From CAZJLP01 sp964546955 (GTDB lineage Bacteria > Verrucomicrobiota > Verrucomicrobiia > Opitutales > Opitutaceae): a stretch of DNA of 64,000 nt. Position 1 is the first letter of the stretch; each line of letters begins with the position of its first letter. The stretch spans positions 1 to 64,000 of the forward strand of contig CAZJLP010000007.1 in the NCBI GenBank assembly GCA_964546955.1, read 5' to 3'. Position numbers and translations under genes: made by a program. Below are positions 36,679 to 45,467 of the stretch, piece after piece. The notes under the pieces are model-generated. The model was not told the DNA's origin, made no database searches, and saw only the letters and a program-made list of their open reading frames with translations.

Positions 36679-37056
36679 TCACTCCACCTTCGGTAGGTCG
36701 GCCTGCAATTCCACATCGTGAGGATGATTGCGCTTGTCCTTTCGCAGGCCATGGCGGCGCCGGAGCAGCGCATCCAGCTTTTGCTCCAGTTCATCCAGGA
36801 GAGAATAGGCTTCTTTGCCTTCGACCGTCGCGACAATATCCGGTCCGCCGATCTCAAGCTGGCCCGTGACCGTGTAATGGTGATCGCGCCCGAGGGTTTG
36901 GTCCTGATGCAGCCTTACGTGCGCGCGTACAATCCAGGGATTGTGCCTCAACAGGCGGCCAAATTTCTCGCGGATCGACGATTTGAGCGCCTCCGTAAGT
37001 TCAATATGGATACCCTGCATGATGATCTTTGATTCGGTGGTTTCGGGAGTGGTCAT
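36679..37056 (-). CDS. Ribosome hibernation promoting factor / RaiA-like protein
   Basis: 125 residues from ATG at 37056. The sequence IQGIHIELTEALKSSIREKFGRLLRH is replaced here by IIMQGIHIELTEALKSS..., the canonical first strand-helix of the S30AE domain, followed by VRAHVRLHQDQ, YTVTGQLEIGGPDIVATVEGKEAYSLLDELEQKLDALLRRR. It is the short HPF form without the long C-terminal dimerisation domain. It binds the decoding site of 30S subunits in stationary phase. A later Met (MQGIH) is an alternative start. Confidence 0.9.
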   Translation of the reverse strand: MTTPETTESKIIMQGIHIELTEALKSSIREKFGRLLRHNPWIVRAHVRLHQDQTLGRDHHYTVTGQLEIGGPDIVATVEGKEAYSLLDELEQKLDALLRRRHGLRKDKRNHPHDVELQADLPKVE

Positions 37057-37343
37057 CCGTGGACAGACCGACACGGCAGAGAACCGTTTCCTTAAAAAAC
37101 CCGAGCCGAAGGATAATTCGCCTGTTTCGTTCACGTGTCCGCACCGCATTCGCAAGTTGCACGAGCCCCGCAACTTAACAGGTTCAGTAACACCGCGTTT
37201 GTCAGCGCACCGGCCCAACCTACCCTCGGTCTGCAATACCCCCGGCCGAGGGCCATTCACACGGCCACCGACTTAACCCACCCCATGCAGCGCGCGGTTA
37301 CGGCCGCACGTCGCTCACCCCAACACTGGTTAGTCATCGCATT

Positions 37344-38123
37344 ATGAATCTGCTCAGAAAACTGCCCGCCTTCCTCGGGCTCACCGCTTCATTCGCCGTC
37401 GCGACAAGCGCCTTTGCCGCAACCGCCGCGCAGAAGCTCACGATCCAGAAGCTCACCTCGATTTTCGAGAACAGCACGACCACGCTGCAATATACCTATT
37501 GCGAAAACATCGGCGACGGCCGCGGCCTCACCTTCGGCTTTCCAGGGTTCTGCAGCGGTACCTACGACGGGACAATTTTTCTGAAGGAGTATCGGGCGCT
37601 CAATTCGAGCAACAAGTTGGTCAAATACATCCCGGCCTTCGAAAAGATCGACAAGATGCCACATCCAGGCGGAAAGACTGCGAACACCACAGGCCTGTCG
37701 AATTTCCCTAAGGACTTCAAGTCCTGCGGCAGCGACCCGCTTTTCAAACAAGCGCAGCACAACGTCGTGGACCGCATGTACTGGAATCCCTCACAGTCGA
37801 CGGCGAACAGCCTCGGCCTCAAGTTCGCTTTGAGCCAGGGCCAGATGTACGATTCGTTCATCAATCACGGTGAGTCTGGCGCGAAAAGCATCATCAACAA
37901 GACGAACTCCCAAATGGGCGGCTCGCCCAAGTCAGGCGTCGATGAAAAGCAGTGGCTCTCGAAGTACCTCGCCAACCGGATGATCGTTCTCAAAGCCGAT
38001 TCGACATGGGCGCAGGCCACCGACCGCGTAAAGGTGTACCAGACGCTCTTGAGCAACAACAACACCTCCCTCAAGACACCCTTTCCGGTCAAATGCTACG
38101 GCGACAGCTTCACCGTCAATTGA
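37344..38123 (+). CDS. Secreted GH46 chitosanase
   Basis: 259 residues with a signal peptide ending SAFA-A (about residue 25). The GH46 signature is clear: LTSIFENSTTTLQYTYCENIGDGRG, FGFPGFCSGTYDG and the closing KCYGDSFTVN. By comparison with the well-studied Streptomyces enzyme, E42 (FENS) should be the acid and D58 (IGDGRG) the base; the loop between them is two residues shorter here. It cleaves beta-1,4-glucosamine polymer (chitosan) outside the cell. With the GH20 and HGSNAT-like genes 2-4 kb upstream it indicates amino-sugar polymer use. A terminator follows at 38178. Confidence 0.92.
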   Translation: MNLLRKLPAFLGLTASFAVATSAFAATAAQKLTIQKLTSIFENSTTTLQYTYCENIGDGRGLTFGFPGFCSGTYDGTIFLKEYRALNSSNKLVKYIPAFEKIDKMPHPGGKTANTTGLSNFPKDFKSCGSDPLFKQAQHNVVDRMYWNPSQSTANSLGLKFALSQGQMYDSFINHGESGAKSIINKTNSQMGGSPKSGVDEKQWLSKYLANRMIVLKADSTWAQATDRVKVYQTLLSNNNTSLKTPFPVKCYGDSFTVN

Positions 38124-38177
38124 ACGAGGCCGCTTTAAACGCCCGGCTCTAACCGCCAGGCACACAAAGCAATCCCT

Positions 38178-38204
38178 GCCGGGTCCATTGGACCCGGCTT
38201 TTTT
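38178..38204 (+). terminator. Terminator of the chitosanase gene
   Basis: GCCGGGTCC (38178-38186), ATT loop, GGACCCGGC (38190-38198), then six T. It lies 54 bp past the stop. Confidence 0.92.
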
Positions 38205-38303
38205 GCGCCCACGCGCACCTACGATCGGCTTGCTAACCGCGGCCCGCGCTGACTTATTCGGACTCCTGTCCGAAAAAATTCCCCTCGTCCGATCCCATCT
38301 TTT

Positions 38304-39413
38304 ATGCGCACTGCCTCATTGAGTTTCACCCTGGCCGCCGCCAGCATGATTTCGATTTTTAGTGCCGCCGACGCCCAGACCGCCTCGACTGCGACGACAG
38401 CCTCCAACCCGCCGACGCCAGGAGCCAAAGCGCCTCGCTTCCCCCGGGCTCCCGCCCCCGAACCCCGCTCTCTGCCTGGCAAGGGCCTCGCCCATCACGA
38501 TTTCATCTACGCGGGCCAATGGGACACCCGCAATCCCGTCGAAACGATTTTCATGGTCAAGGGCGGGAAGGTCGTATGGACCCACACCATCCCGGATAAG
38601 GACATTCAGGGAGGAAAAACGGAAACAGCCGAATGGAGCGACCTCCACCGCCTTTCCAATGGCAATGTCCTGTACGCGCGGAAAACCGGAGCGACTGAGA
38701 TCACTGAAGACAAACAGGTCGTCTGGAATTACGATGCGCCGCTGGGCACGGAGGTCCACAGCGCCCAGCCAATTGGCAACGACCATGTATTCGTCTGCCA
38801 AAACGGCCTTCCACCCAAAGTGATGCTGATCAACAAACGCACCGGGAAGGTTGAAATGGAGCACGAGCTCGAATATAAACGGCACGATGATCCGAAGGAA
38901 GCGCAGCGCAGCATCCACGGCCAGTTTCGCCGCGCCCGCATAACCCCGGAGGGGACCTACCTCATCGCCTACCTGAACCTGGGCAAGGTGGTCGAGTACG
39001 ACAAAGAGTGGAAAGAAATCTGGTCGGTTCCCGCCCGCTCTGTCTTCAGTGCAGTCCGTCTCAAGAATGGCAATACGCTGATGGGCGGAAACCAGCACGG
39101 CTGGGTGCGCGAGGTGAACCGAAAAGGCGAAGTCGTTTGGGAGATCAACCGCGACGACCTTCCTGGCATCCCCATTTACTCGGTGCAAGAGGTGAACCGA
39201 CTCGCCAACGGAAACACGCTGATCAGCAACTGGGGGGGCGGTCTCCTGGAGAAGGCTGACTGGGACAAAGTCGTGCAGGTGATCGAAGTGACGCCTGACA
39301 AAAAAGTCGTGTGGGCCCTTCACCAGTGGAAGGACCCCGACCTCGGGCCCTCGTCGATGATCCAGTTGTTGGACGAACCCGGCGCAGCCGAGAAAAACGA
39401 GCTTCAGCGCTAA
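38304..39413 (+). CDS. Secreted PQQ-like beta-propeller protein
   Basis: 369 residues with signal peptide (SISIF.. AADA-Q near residue 25) and a proline-rich segment to about 55. Repeating blades carry the W/N-G-N pattern: VVWTHTIPDK, LHRLSNGNVLYARK, VVWNYDAPLGTEVHSAQPI, SAVRLKNGNTLMGGNQHGWVREVNRKGEVVWEI, EVNRLANGNTLISNWGG and KKVVWALHQW. This is the quinoprotein-like beta-propeller fold without evident PQQ ligands, so binding or scaffolding is more likely than dehydrogenase activity. It stands alone between terminator-bounded genes. Confidence 0.82.
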   Translation: MRTASLSFTLAAASMISIFSAADAQTASTATTASNPPTPGAKAPRFPRAPAPEPRSLPGKGLAHHDFIYAGQWDTRNPVETIFMVKGGKVVWTHTIPDKDIQGGKTETAEWSDLHRLSNGNVLYARKTGATEITEDKQVVWNYDAPLGTEVHSAQPIGNDHVFVCQNGLPPKVMLINKRTGKVEMEHELEYKRHDDPKEAQRSIHGQFRRARITPEGTYLIAYLNLGKVVEYDKEWKEIWSVPARSVFSAVRLKNGNTLMGGNQHGWVREVNRKGEVVWEINRDDLPGIPIYSVQEVNRLANGNTLISNWGGGLLEKADWDKVVQVIEVTPDKKVVWALHQWKDPDLGPSSMIQLLDEPGAAEKNELQR

Positions 39414-39588
39414 GAGGCCAAGGAGGACCCCGAGCCATAGGGCGGAGGGAGCGTCGCTTTACGGCGCCCCGCCTCGTTGGCGCGACCCGACGCGACGTCG
39501 TCCAGCGACGCCCCTACGTCGCTCCGGTGGAATCACCATGCCTGCAGCGGGAATCGCGCTACGCACCGCTCCCACGCAGACCGGTCGA

Positions 39589-39768
39589 ATGACCCATGTA
39601 TATCTTTTTGGCCTACTTGCCCTTTTGTTGATCGCGACGGGATTCGTCGGCCTGGTTGGTGGAATCGTGGCCATCGTCTTCTGGGCTCTGGCCGGCCTCT
39701 GTCTGGCCGCAATGGTGAAAACCTATCCACGAAATCGCAAAGGCCCAAACTCGCCCACCCCTCGCTGA
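39589..39768 (+). CDS. Small membrane protein (59 aa)
   Basis: MTHVYLFGLLALLLIATGFVGLVGGIVAIVFWALAGLCLAAMV forms two hydrophobic helices, then a short basic tail. The layout resembles small DUF1328/YtjA-like stress membrane peptides, though no exact family was recognised. An in-frame ATG at 39538 gives a longer form with an unlikely N-terminus. It ends 58 bp before the topoisomerase gene. Confidence 0.6.
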   Translation: MTHVYLFGLLALLLIATGFVGLVGGIVAIVFWALAGLCLAAMVKTYPRNRKGPNSPTPR

Positions 39769-39826
39769 TCTCTTTGCTTCTTACCGCAGTTGGCGCGGTC
39801 GATTCCTCGATTTCGCCGACCCTACT

Positions 39827-41032
39827 ATGAGCCTGCGCGCTCCGCCCCGCCCCACACGTCTGCGCCCGCGACCCGGCTCCGGCGAATTGCCGCGCGGTCG
39901 CCGTCGCCATAATCCCAGTGGGATTCTCCCGCCGGACGACGCCGTCAAGACCGCCGTGAGCGCCGGCCTGCGCTATGTCAGCGACCAAAGCCCGGGAATT
40001 AAACGCGAGAAACGAGGAACGGGTTTCCGTTACCTTTCTGTCAACGGTAAAGCGGTCGCCGACGCACCCACGCTCGGCCGCATTAAACGCCTGGCCATTC
40101 CCCCCGCCTGGTCGGAAGTGTGGATCTGTCCCGAGGCGAACGGACATATTCAGGCGACCGGACGCGACCAGCGCCGAAGAAAACAGTACCGGTACCACCC
40201 GGACTGGCGAGCGGTGCGGGATGAATCGAAATATGAACGCATGATCGCCTTCGGCCGCGCGTTGCCGCGAATTCGGCGCGAAGTGAACCAGCACCTCCGC
40301 GAGCGAGGCCTGGGAAGAAACAAGGTTCTCGCCGCGATGGTCCGGCTGCTCGAAACCACGCTGATCCGCATCGGCAACGAAGAATATGCAAAGGCGAACC
40401 GTTCCTTTGGCTTGAGCACAATGCGCGATCGTCACGTCTCCATCGAGCGCAGCACGCTTCATTTCGAATTTCGCGGGAAAAGCGGCAAAAACCACGAGAT
40501 CGATCTAAAAGATCCCCGGCTCGCAGAAATCGTGCGGCGCACTCAGGACCTGCCCGGACAGGATCTTTTCCAGTACTTGGACGACCAAGGGCAAACTCAG
40601 CGGGTGACCTCGGACGATGTGAACGCCTATCTACGCGAGATCGCCGGCTCGGAGTTTTCCGCCAAAGATTTTCGAACCTGGGCGGGCACGGTGCTCGCAG
40701 CCGTGGCTCTTCGCCAATTCGAACGCTTCGATACGAAGGCCCAGGCCAAGAAGAATCTGGTCGCTGCGATAGAAAACGTGGCCGAACGACTCGGCAATAC
40801 GCCGGCCGTGTGTCGCAAATGCTATGTGCACCCCGTGATATTGGACAGCTACCTCGATGGCGTGACCGTTGAGACGCTGCAGCAGAAGGCGGAGAAGACG
40901 CTGCGATCCGACTTGCCTAAATTAACGCCGCAGGAAGCCGCGGTTCTAGCCTTTCTGCAGCAGCGGTTGAGCGCGCCCAAAAAGAAGGCATCCAAGGCAA
41001 AGCTCGCAAAGCTGCCGAAAGCTTGGCGCTAA
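39827..41032 (+). CDS. DNA topoisomerase IB (poxvirus/bacterial type)
   Basis: 401 residues. The N-terminal domain GTGFRYLSVNGKAVADAPTLGRIKRLAIPPAWSEVWICPEANGHIQATGRDQRRRKQYRYHP is characteristic. Catalytic residues are placed: R in LETTLIRIGNEEYAKANRSFGL, K in FRGKSGKNH, R in FRTWAGTVLAA and the DNA-linking tyrosine Y333 in VCRKCYVHPVIL. The enzyme nicks one strand through a 3'-phosphotyrosine and relaxes supercoils. The C-terminus is lysine-rich. Bacterial TopIB is sporadic and often linked to stress or conjugative contexts; neither is seen here. Confidence 0.95.
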   Translation: MSLRAPPRPTRLRPRPGSGELPRGRRRHNPSGILPPDDAVKTAVSAGLRYVSDQSPGIKREKRGTGFRYLSVNGKAVADAPTLGRIKRLAIPPAWSEVWICPEANGHIQATGRDQRRRKQYRYHPDWRAVRDESKYERMIAFGRALPRIRREVNQHLRERGLGRNKVLAAMVRLLETTLIRIGNEEYAKANRSFGLSTMRDRHVSIERSTLHFEFRGKSGKNHEIDLKDPRLAEIVRRTQDLPGQDLFQYLDDQGQTQRVTSDDVNAYLREIAGSEFSAKDFRTWAGTVLAAVALRQFERFDTKAQAKKNLVAAIENVAERLGNTPAVCRKCYVHPVILDSYLDGVTVETLQQKAEKTLRSDLPKLTPQEAAVLAFLQQRLSAPKKKASKAKLAKLPKAWR

Positions 41033-41046
41033 CGCGCTCGAACAAA

Positions 41047-41074
41047 CTGCCGGGGACGGCAGGTTCCACCTTCT
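41047..41074 (+). repeat. Dispersed palindromic repeat, copy 5
   Basis: CTGCCGGGGACGGCAGGTTC plus CACCTTCT (41047-41074) lies between the topoisomerase stop and the aldose epimerase stop. Confidence 0.75.
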
Positions 41075-41092
41075 CGTCGGATGCGCGGCCTG

Positions 41093-42226
41093 CTACTTGG
41101 CCGAAAAACGGTAGACCGTGGTCGAAGTCAGCGTCTGACCGGGACGAAGAATCGTGCTGGGGAATTTCGGCTGGTTGGGGGAATCCGGGAAATGCTGTGT
41201 CTCGAGGCAAAAGCCGGAGCGATGTTCGTAAGGCTTGCCGCTCTTTCCAGTGAGGGTGCCGTCGAGAAAATTGCCGCAGTAAAACTGTACCCCGGGTTCG
41301 GTCGTCCACACCTCCATGACCCGCCCGCTTTGTGGCTCTCTCACGGTCACAGCATGTGCGAGCTTTCCTTCCGTATGGTTGAGCACCCAATTGTGATCGT
41401 AGCCTGCACCAAACTTAAGCTGCTCGTCGTCCGCGCCGATCCGTTCTCCGATTGCACGCTGTTTTCGGAAATCGAATGGGGTGCCTTCGACGGACTTGAG
41501 TTCACCCGTGGGGATCAATCCCTTGTCGACCGCGGTGATCCGGTCTGCGTCGATCATGATCTCGTGCTGAAGAATCGATCCGCTGCCTTCGCCCCGAAGA
41601 TTGAAATAACTGTGATTCGTTACATTGACGGGCGTCGCCTTGTCGGCCGTCGCTTGGTACTCGATTTTTAGTTCGTCGGCGTTCGTGAGCCAATAGGTGA
41701 CCGTAAGGGTCAGCGTGCCGGGATAGCCTTCTTCGCCGTCTTTGCTGACGTACTGAAGACGAAGTCCTTGGACGTCCCTTTCCGCGATCGGCTCCGCTGC
41801 CCACACCACTTTATCGAAACCGCGCTTCCCGCCGTGCAGGTGACAGGGCACCCCGCCCGGGGCGTTATTCGTGGCGAGCTGGTAAATCTTGCCATCGAGG
41901 GTGAATCGGCCGTGGGCGATGCGATTTCCATACCTTCCGACGATCGCGCCGAAATAGGGCGGGTCTTTCTGCAGATAGGCCGCCAGGTTGTCGAAACCCA
42001 GGACCACATCAGCCCGTTTGCCCTCGCGATCCGCGGCGAGAAGTCGCACCACGATCGCGCCGTAATTCATGATGTCGGCGCGGAAGCCGCGCGCATTCGT
42101 GAGACTGAAAAGGGAGATCTCCTTTCCGTCCGGCGTTTTTCCAAACGACTTAATTTCGATGGCAGGCGAGGCGGCAAAGAGTGAAGTGGCCACGGCGGTG
42201 AACAGAAAGAGGAATGAGAGTTTCAT
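41093..42226 (-). CDS. galM: Secreted aldose 1-epimerase (mutarotase)
   Basis: 377 residues from ATG at 42226, with a signal peptide (LSFLFLFTAVATSLFA-A). GalM motifs are present in order: NYGAIVVRLLAADREGKRADVVLGFD, YFGAIVGRYGNRIAHGRFTLDG, CHLHGGKRGFDKVVW (first catalytic His region), VTNHSYFNLRGEGSG (second His), YDHNWVL and FCLETQHFPDSPNQPKFP with the catalytic Glu (E) in LETQHFPD. It interconverts alpha and beta anomers of galactose, glucose or xylose. The signal peptide places it in the periplasm, useful after extracellular glycan hydrolysis. Longer open frame to 42400 precedes the signal and is rejected. Confidence 0.94.
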   Translation of the reverse strand: MKLSFLFLFTAVATSLFAASPAIEIKSFGKTPDGKEISLFSLTNARGFRADIMNYGAIVVRLLAADREGKRADVVLGFDNLAAYLQKDPPYFGAIVGRYGNRIAHGRFTLDGKIYQLATNNAPGGVPCHLHGGKRGFDKVVWAAEPIAERDVQGLRLQYVSKDGEEGYPGTLTLTVTYWLTNADELKIEYQATADKATPVNVTNHSYFNLRGEGSGSILQHEIMIDADRITAVDKGLIPTGELKSVEGTPFDFRKQRAIGERIGADDEQLKFGAGYDHNWVLNHTEGKLAHAVTVREPQSGRVMEVWTTEPGVQFYCGNFLDGTLTGKSGKPYEHRSGFCLETQHFPDSPNQPKFPSTILRPGQTLTSTTVYRFSAK

Positions 42227-42293
42227 GGCGGGAAGAGAGGGCGCCGGACAAAATCGCTTATCGGCCGGCGCGGGCGGGGCCGCCGGTCCACCC

Positions 42294-42328
42294 AAAGCAA
42301 AAACTGCCGCGGTCGCCCGCGGCAGTTT
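42294..42328 (-). terminator. Terminator downstream of the PEP-CTERM gene (second of two hairpins)
   Basis: AAACTGCCGCGG, GCGA loop and its complement (42328-42301 on the minus strand) form a 12-bp stem, followed by TTGCTTT. Confidence 0.75.
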
Positions 42329-42400
42329 CTGGCCAGCATGTTGGCCATGCTTCAATATGCTTCGGATAACAACGCGGACCAAACTCCGCGCAAAGAACAA

Positions 42401-42433
42401 GAGGCAGAGGGGGCTTTCGTCCGTCTCTGCCTC
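42401..42433 (-). terminator. Hairpin immediately after the PEP-CTERM stop (first of two)
   Basis: GAGGCAGAG (42433-42425) pairs with CTCTGCCTC (42409-42401) around a 15-nt loop, 5 bp after the stop codon, followed by TTGTTCTTT. It is a weaker terminator shape than the next one at 42294-42328. Confidence 0.6.
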
Positions 42434-42438
42434 GCAAC

Positions 42439-43347
42439 TTAGGCGGCGACCGGAGCGCCGATCTTCTTGGCCTTGAAGCGGCGGTAAGCCACTAGGCCGA
42501 GCAGCGCGGCAGCGCCGATCATACCGTACGTCGAGGGCTCAGGAACGGGCCCGAAAGGCAGACCCTGGGCATTGTAAAACTGCAGAGCCACACGAAAATC
42601 GCTATAATCACGGTTCGCACCGCGATCCAAGCGCCAGTCTTCCAACGTGACCAGATAGGTGGCAACGTCGGCATAAGCGCCGAGAGCCGGAACCCATGTG
42701 TTCACCATGATCGCACTTTGTGCCCAGAGCGCATTGCCGCCGTCCACGAAGGAGGAGCTCCCCGCTTGGTTGAAGAGGTTGTATACGCCGCCGAACTCGG
42801 TCGGGAGGGTAGCGTTCGTGTCCGTGAAACTTCCGCTGCCATTCAGCCAGAAGTCAAAAGTCGCAGCTTCGCCGATATCGAGACGGATGTCGGCAAACTG
42901 GCCGAACGATACGTTCGGAGCGCCGCCGAAGGCCTGGATATTGTTGAAGAGCGAGAATGAGCCGGGTCCCGCAGCGTTGCCGCTGTAGGAATAGCCGAAA
43001 TCATTACGCCAGCCGGCCGTTTCGCCCACAAAAATGGCGCGAATTGTGCCGCCGCCCGTGTTGATGGCCGCGCGGTTGGATGCGGCCCCGGAGTTGGTGC
43101 CGTTGGCCCAGATAAGGCCAAGGTGGCTGTCGGGTGCCCCTTCTGGAATTGGATCCATGAAGGTGTCGCCCGCAACGCGGTAATTAGCCAATGTGGAGGG
43201 ATTCTCCCAATGGGTAACACCGGCGTTGAGGCCGATATTCTGAACCGGAACGCCGTCCGTCGAGGACGGTGGCGGTACTGTGGCGAGTTGTGCGTGCGCG
43301 CTGGCCGCAAGGACCGCGAACACTGCAAGAGCGCTAACCGTTTTCAT
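42439..43347 (-). CDS. PEP-CTERM sorted surface protein
   Basis: 302 residues with signal peptide (ALAVFAVLAASAHA-Q). The body is Gly/Asn/Ser-rich with beta-sandwich character and no known enzyme motif. The C-terminus VPEPSTYGMIGAAALLGLVAYRRFKAKK is a full PEP-CTERM signal: the PEP triad, one membrane helix and a basic cluster. Such proteins are processed by an exosortase (XrtA type) and delivered to the envelope or exopolysaccharide matrix. The exosortase itself is not in this window. Confidence 0.92.
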   Translation of the reverse strand: MKTVSALAVFAVLAASAHAQLATVPPPSSTDGVPVQNIGLNAGVTHWENPSTLANYRVAGDTFMDPIPEGAPDSHLGLIWANGTNSGAASNRAAINTGGGTIRAIFVGETAGWRNDFGYSYSGNAAGPGSFSLFNNIQAFGGAPNVSFGQFADIRLDIGEAATFDFWLNGSGSFTDTNATLPTEFGGVYNLFNQAGSSSFVDGGNALWAQSAIMVNTWVPALGAYADVATYLVTLEDWRLDRGANRDYSDFRVALQFYNAQGLPFGPVPEPSTYGMIGAAALLGLVAYRRFKAKKIGAPVAA

Positions 43348-43559
43348 AGGATTGTGACTTGGGTTTTATTAAAGCGATGAGCTGTCGACGGCGGAAAGGA
43401 TAGCGTGCCCCCCGCGCACCCGGTATCGGCCTTGAACTTGAACACTCTTCCGGAGCCCACTCTATTCGCGGCATACGGAAATTGCCCCACCCCCCATGGG
43501 GCCTGTAAGCTTCACGGTCGAAAATCGGTTGCAAGGCCCGGCGAAGCAGGCAGACTGAG

Positions 43560-43598
43560 ATAGTCTTAATATCTTCGACGTTAGCGACTTAAGACTAT
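43560..43598. promoter_or_regulatory. Long inverted repeat upstream of the FAD oxidoreductase gene
   Basis: ATAGTCTTAA (43560-43569) and TTAAGACTAT (43589-43598) are perfect 10-bp inverted copies with a 19-bp spacer, in an AT-rich patch (43555-43618) of an otherwise GC-rich 366-bp gap between divergent genes. It is 116 bp from the oxidoreductase start and 213 bp from the PEP-CTERM start. Operator or promoter region is inferred; the rest of the gap shows no gene. Confidence 0.5.
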
Positions 43599-43713
43599 AA
43601 CTGTAGTCATAATTTGGCTACAGCGAGAGCTCGACCGCTCGGTGGATTTTATAGGCGCGGTCACCTGATCGGGGTTTCGGCTGCCTGTTGCATCCTGCAA
43701 TCCACCGCGAACG

Positions 43714-44712
43714 ATGCACGGTCGAGCCGTTGATTTCCCGGCTCCGAGATCGCCGCAGGGGGTCCGTCCGCACGTGGAACGAATCTACGACGTCTTGATC
43801 GTAGGCGGCGGACCTGCCGGTCTGAGCGGGGCCCTCGTGCTCGGGCGTTGCGGTCGGCGCGTATTGCTTTGCGACGACGGGAAGCCTCGAAACCAGAGGT
43901 CGACCGCAATGCATGGATTTCTCAGCCGCGATCAAATGCCGCCGGCCGAATTTCTTGGGCAATGCCGCCGTGAGCTCGCACTCTACCCCACTGTCACCTT
44001 AGCCGGCGCCGAAGTGGTGTCGGCCGTTCGGATCGAACAGGGATTCGAAGCGGCGTTGGCCTCTGGCCAAACGATCTTGGCCAAAAAGATCCTGATCGCA
44101 ACCGGGTTGGTCGACGAACTACCGGAAATTCCCGGGCTCCGGGAAAAATGGGGGCGCAGCGTTTTTCCCTGTCCGTTTTGCGATGGCTGGGAGTTCCGTG
44201 ACCAACCCATGGCTTTGCTGTGTTGCGGCGCACTGCTCTGCGATTTCGCGTTCGAATTGCTGACCTGGACGAAAAAACTGCACTTTCTGACCCATGGTTC
44301 AAAGGGGCCTTCGGACGATGCGGTGCAAAGGTTGGAACGTATGCATATTTCCATTCGCACGGAGCCCGTGACATCCCTGGAGGGACCGGCTGGCAAGCTG
44401 CGGTACATTCGTTTTGCGGACGGCGCGGCCATCGAGTGCCGCGCGCTTTTCCTCGCGACAAGCCAGCGGCAGCGCTCCGAACTCGCCAGCCAGCTGGGGT
44501 GCGCTCCTCTGACTCCTGATCGGACGGTCCCGACCGACGATCTGCAACACACGAGAAGTCGCGGCGTGTTTGTCGCAGGGAACGCCGCCGAAGGCCTTCA
44601 AGTGGCCATCCTGGCTGCAGCGGAAGGATTCAAAGCCGCATACGCGATCAACGACGAGTTGATTCAAGATATCCTCTTACAGGCCGACGTCCCCGCGTCG
44701 GCGGAGCCCTAG
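43714..44712 (+). CDS. Thioredoxin-reductase-like FAD oxidoreductase
   Basis: 332 residues if the ATG at 43714 is used; the Rossmann motif YDVLIVGGGPAGLSGALVLGRCGRRVLLCDDG begins only at residue 25, so a start nearer to it (a GTG near 43774) is possible. The redox CxxC is C153/C156 in FPCPFCDGWEF, and GVFVAGNAAEGLQVAILAAAEGFKAAYAIN is the FAD C-terminal motif. This is the class related to bacterial thioredoxin reductase and to the gliotoxin-type disulfide oxidases; the dinucleotide-binding segment (LLCCGALLCDFAFELLTW) deviates from the usual GGGDSA, so the NADPH site may be altered. Confidence 0.87.
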   Translation: MHGRAVDFPAPRSPQGVRPHVERIYDVLIVGGGPAGLSGALVLGRCGRRVLLCDDGKPRNQRSTAMHGFLSRDQMPPAEFLGQCRRELALYPTVTLAGAEVVSAVRIEQGFEAALASGQTILAKKILIATGLVDELPEIPGLREKWGRSVFPCPFCDGWEFRDQPMALLCCGALLCDFAFELLTWTKKLHFLTHGSKGPSDDAVQRLERMHISIRTEPVTSLEGPAGKLRYIRFADGAAIECRALFLATSQRQRSELASQLGCAPLTPDRTVPTDDLQHTRSRGVFVAGNAAEGLQVAILAAAEGFKAAYAINDELIQDILLQADVPASAEP

Positions 44713-44882
44713 CGCCTGCAGGTCAAGACGTTGGCTCGGGGCTACGCGCGAGCCAGCGGAGTAATGGCGCGGTCACTACAGCGGCCGTTGTTCCGGCGCT
44801 GCGCGTAACACTTAACAATTATCGGCTTACCACAGAAAAAATTGTTCGACTCGGTCTCCGCCTTCGCACCCGATCACATCTT

Positions 44883-45398
44883 GTGAGTGCCACGATCGAA
44901 TTTATCCACGAATACCTCGAACAGGAAAAGATTACCCAATCGGCATACTCGGAAGCGTGCGGAATGGCTGCATCCAATCTGAGCTCGATTCTCAGCTACG
45001 ACATCATGGTCGGGCACGAGAACATCCATAAGCTCCTCCGGGGGTTGAATAACCGGGAGGCGCGGCTGCGCATGGTAGCCGCCTATTTGCGCGATTCGGT
45101 GCCGAAGGAATTTTCCAACAACGTCGTCGTCCATGTCGGCGACCAGAACGAACTCATGCAGGGATTGGTGGCCGAGTCCGGTCCGACTGACACCGCCGCG
45201 GCGGCCGCCCTCGCCGCCTTCCACGAACTGCCTTCACCGAAGTTGAAGGACTCGACCGTCACCTTCCTTCGCAGCCTCCGCGACGATGCTGAGCTGCGCG
45301 ACATTTTCACGCGCCTGATCGCGTATCTCGGCAAGTCCGACCCGGCCCACAAAGACGCCGCACCCAAAAAGCCGACGAAGAAGAGCGACAAGTACTGA
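44883..45398 (+). CDS. Small HTH-like protein, possibly Cro/CI type
   Basis: 171 residues from GTG at 44883. Residues about 8-60 (LEQEKITQSAYSEACGMAASNLSSILSYDIMVGHENIHKLLRGLN) have the helix spacing of a Cro/CI-type DNA-binding domain. The remainder is helical, with a lysine-rich tail (KDAAPKKPTKKSDKY). Function unassigned. It is convergent with the receiver-PP2C-STAS gene. Confidence 0.75.
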   Translation: MSATIEFIHEYLEQEKITQSAYSEACGMAASNLSSILSYDIMVGHENIHKLLRGLNNREARLRMVAAYLRDSVPKEFSNNVVVHVGDQNELMQGLVAESGPTDTAAAAALAAFHELPSPKLKDSTVTFLRSLRDDAELRDIFTRLIAYLGKSDPAHKDAAPKKPTKKSDKY

Positions 45399-45467
45399 GA
45401 TCCGGACGGCGGGGCGGTCGGGAGCCGCGCCGTGCTCGCGCCCGAACCCTCCCTCCGAAACTCAGCT

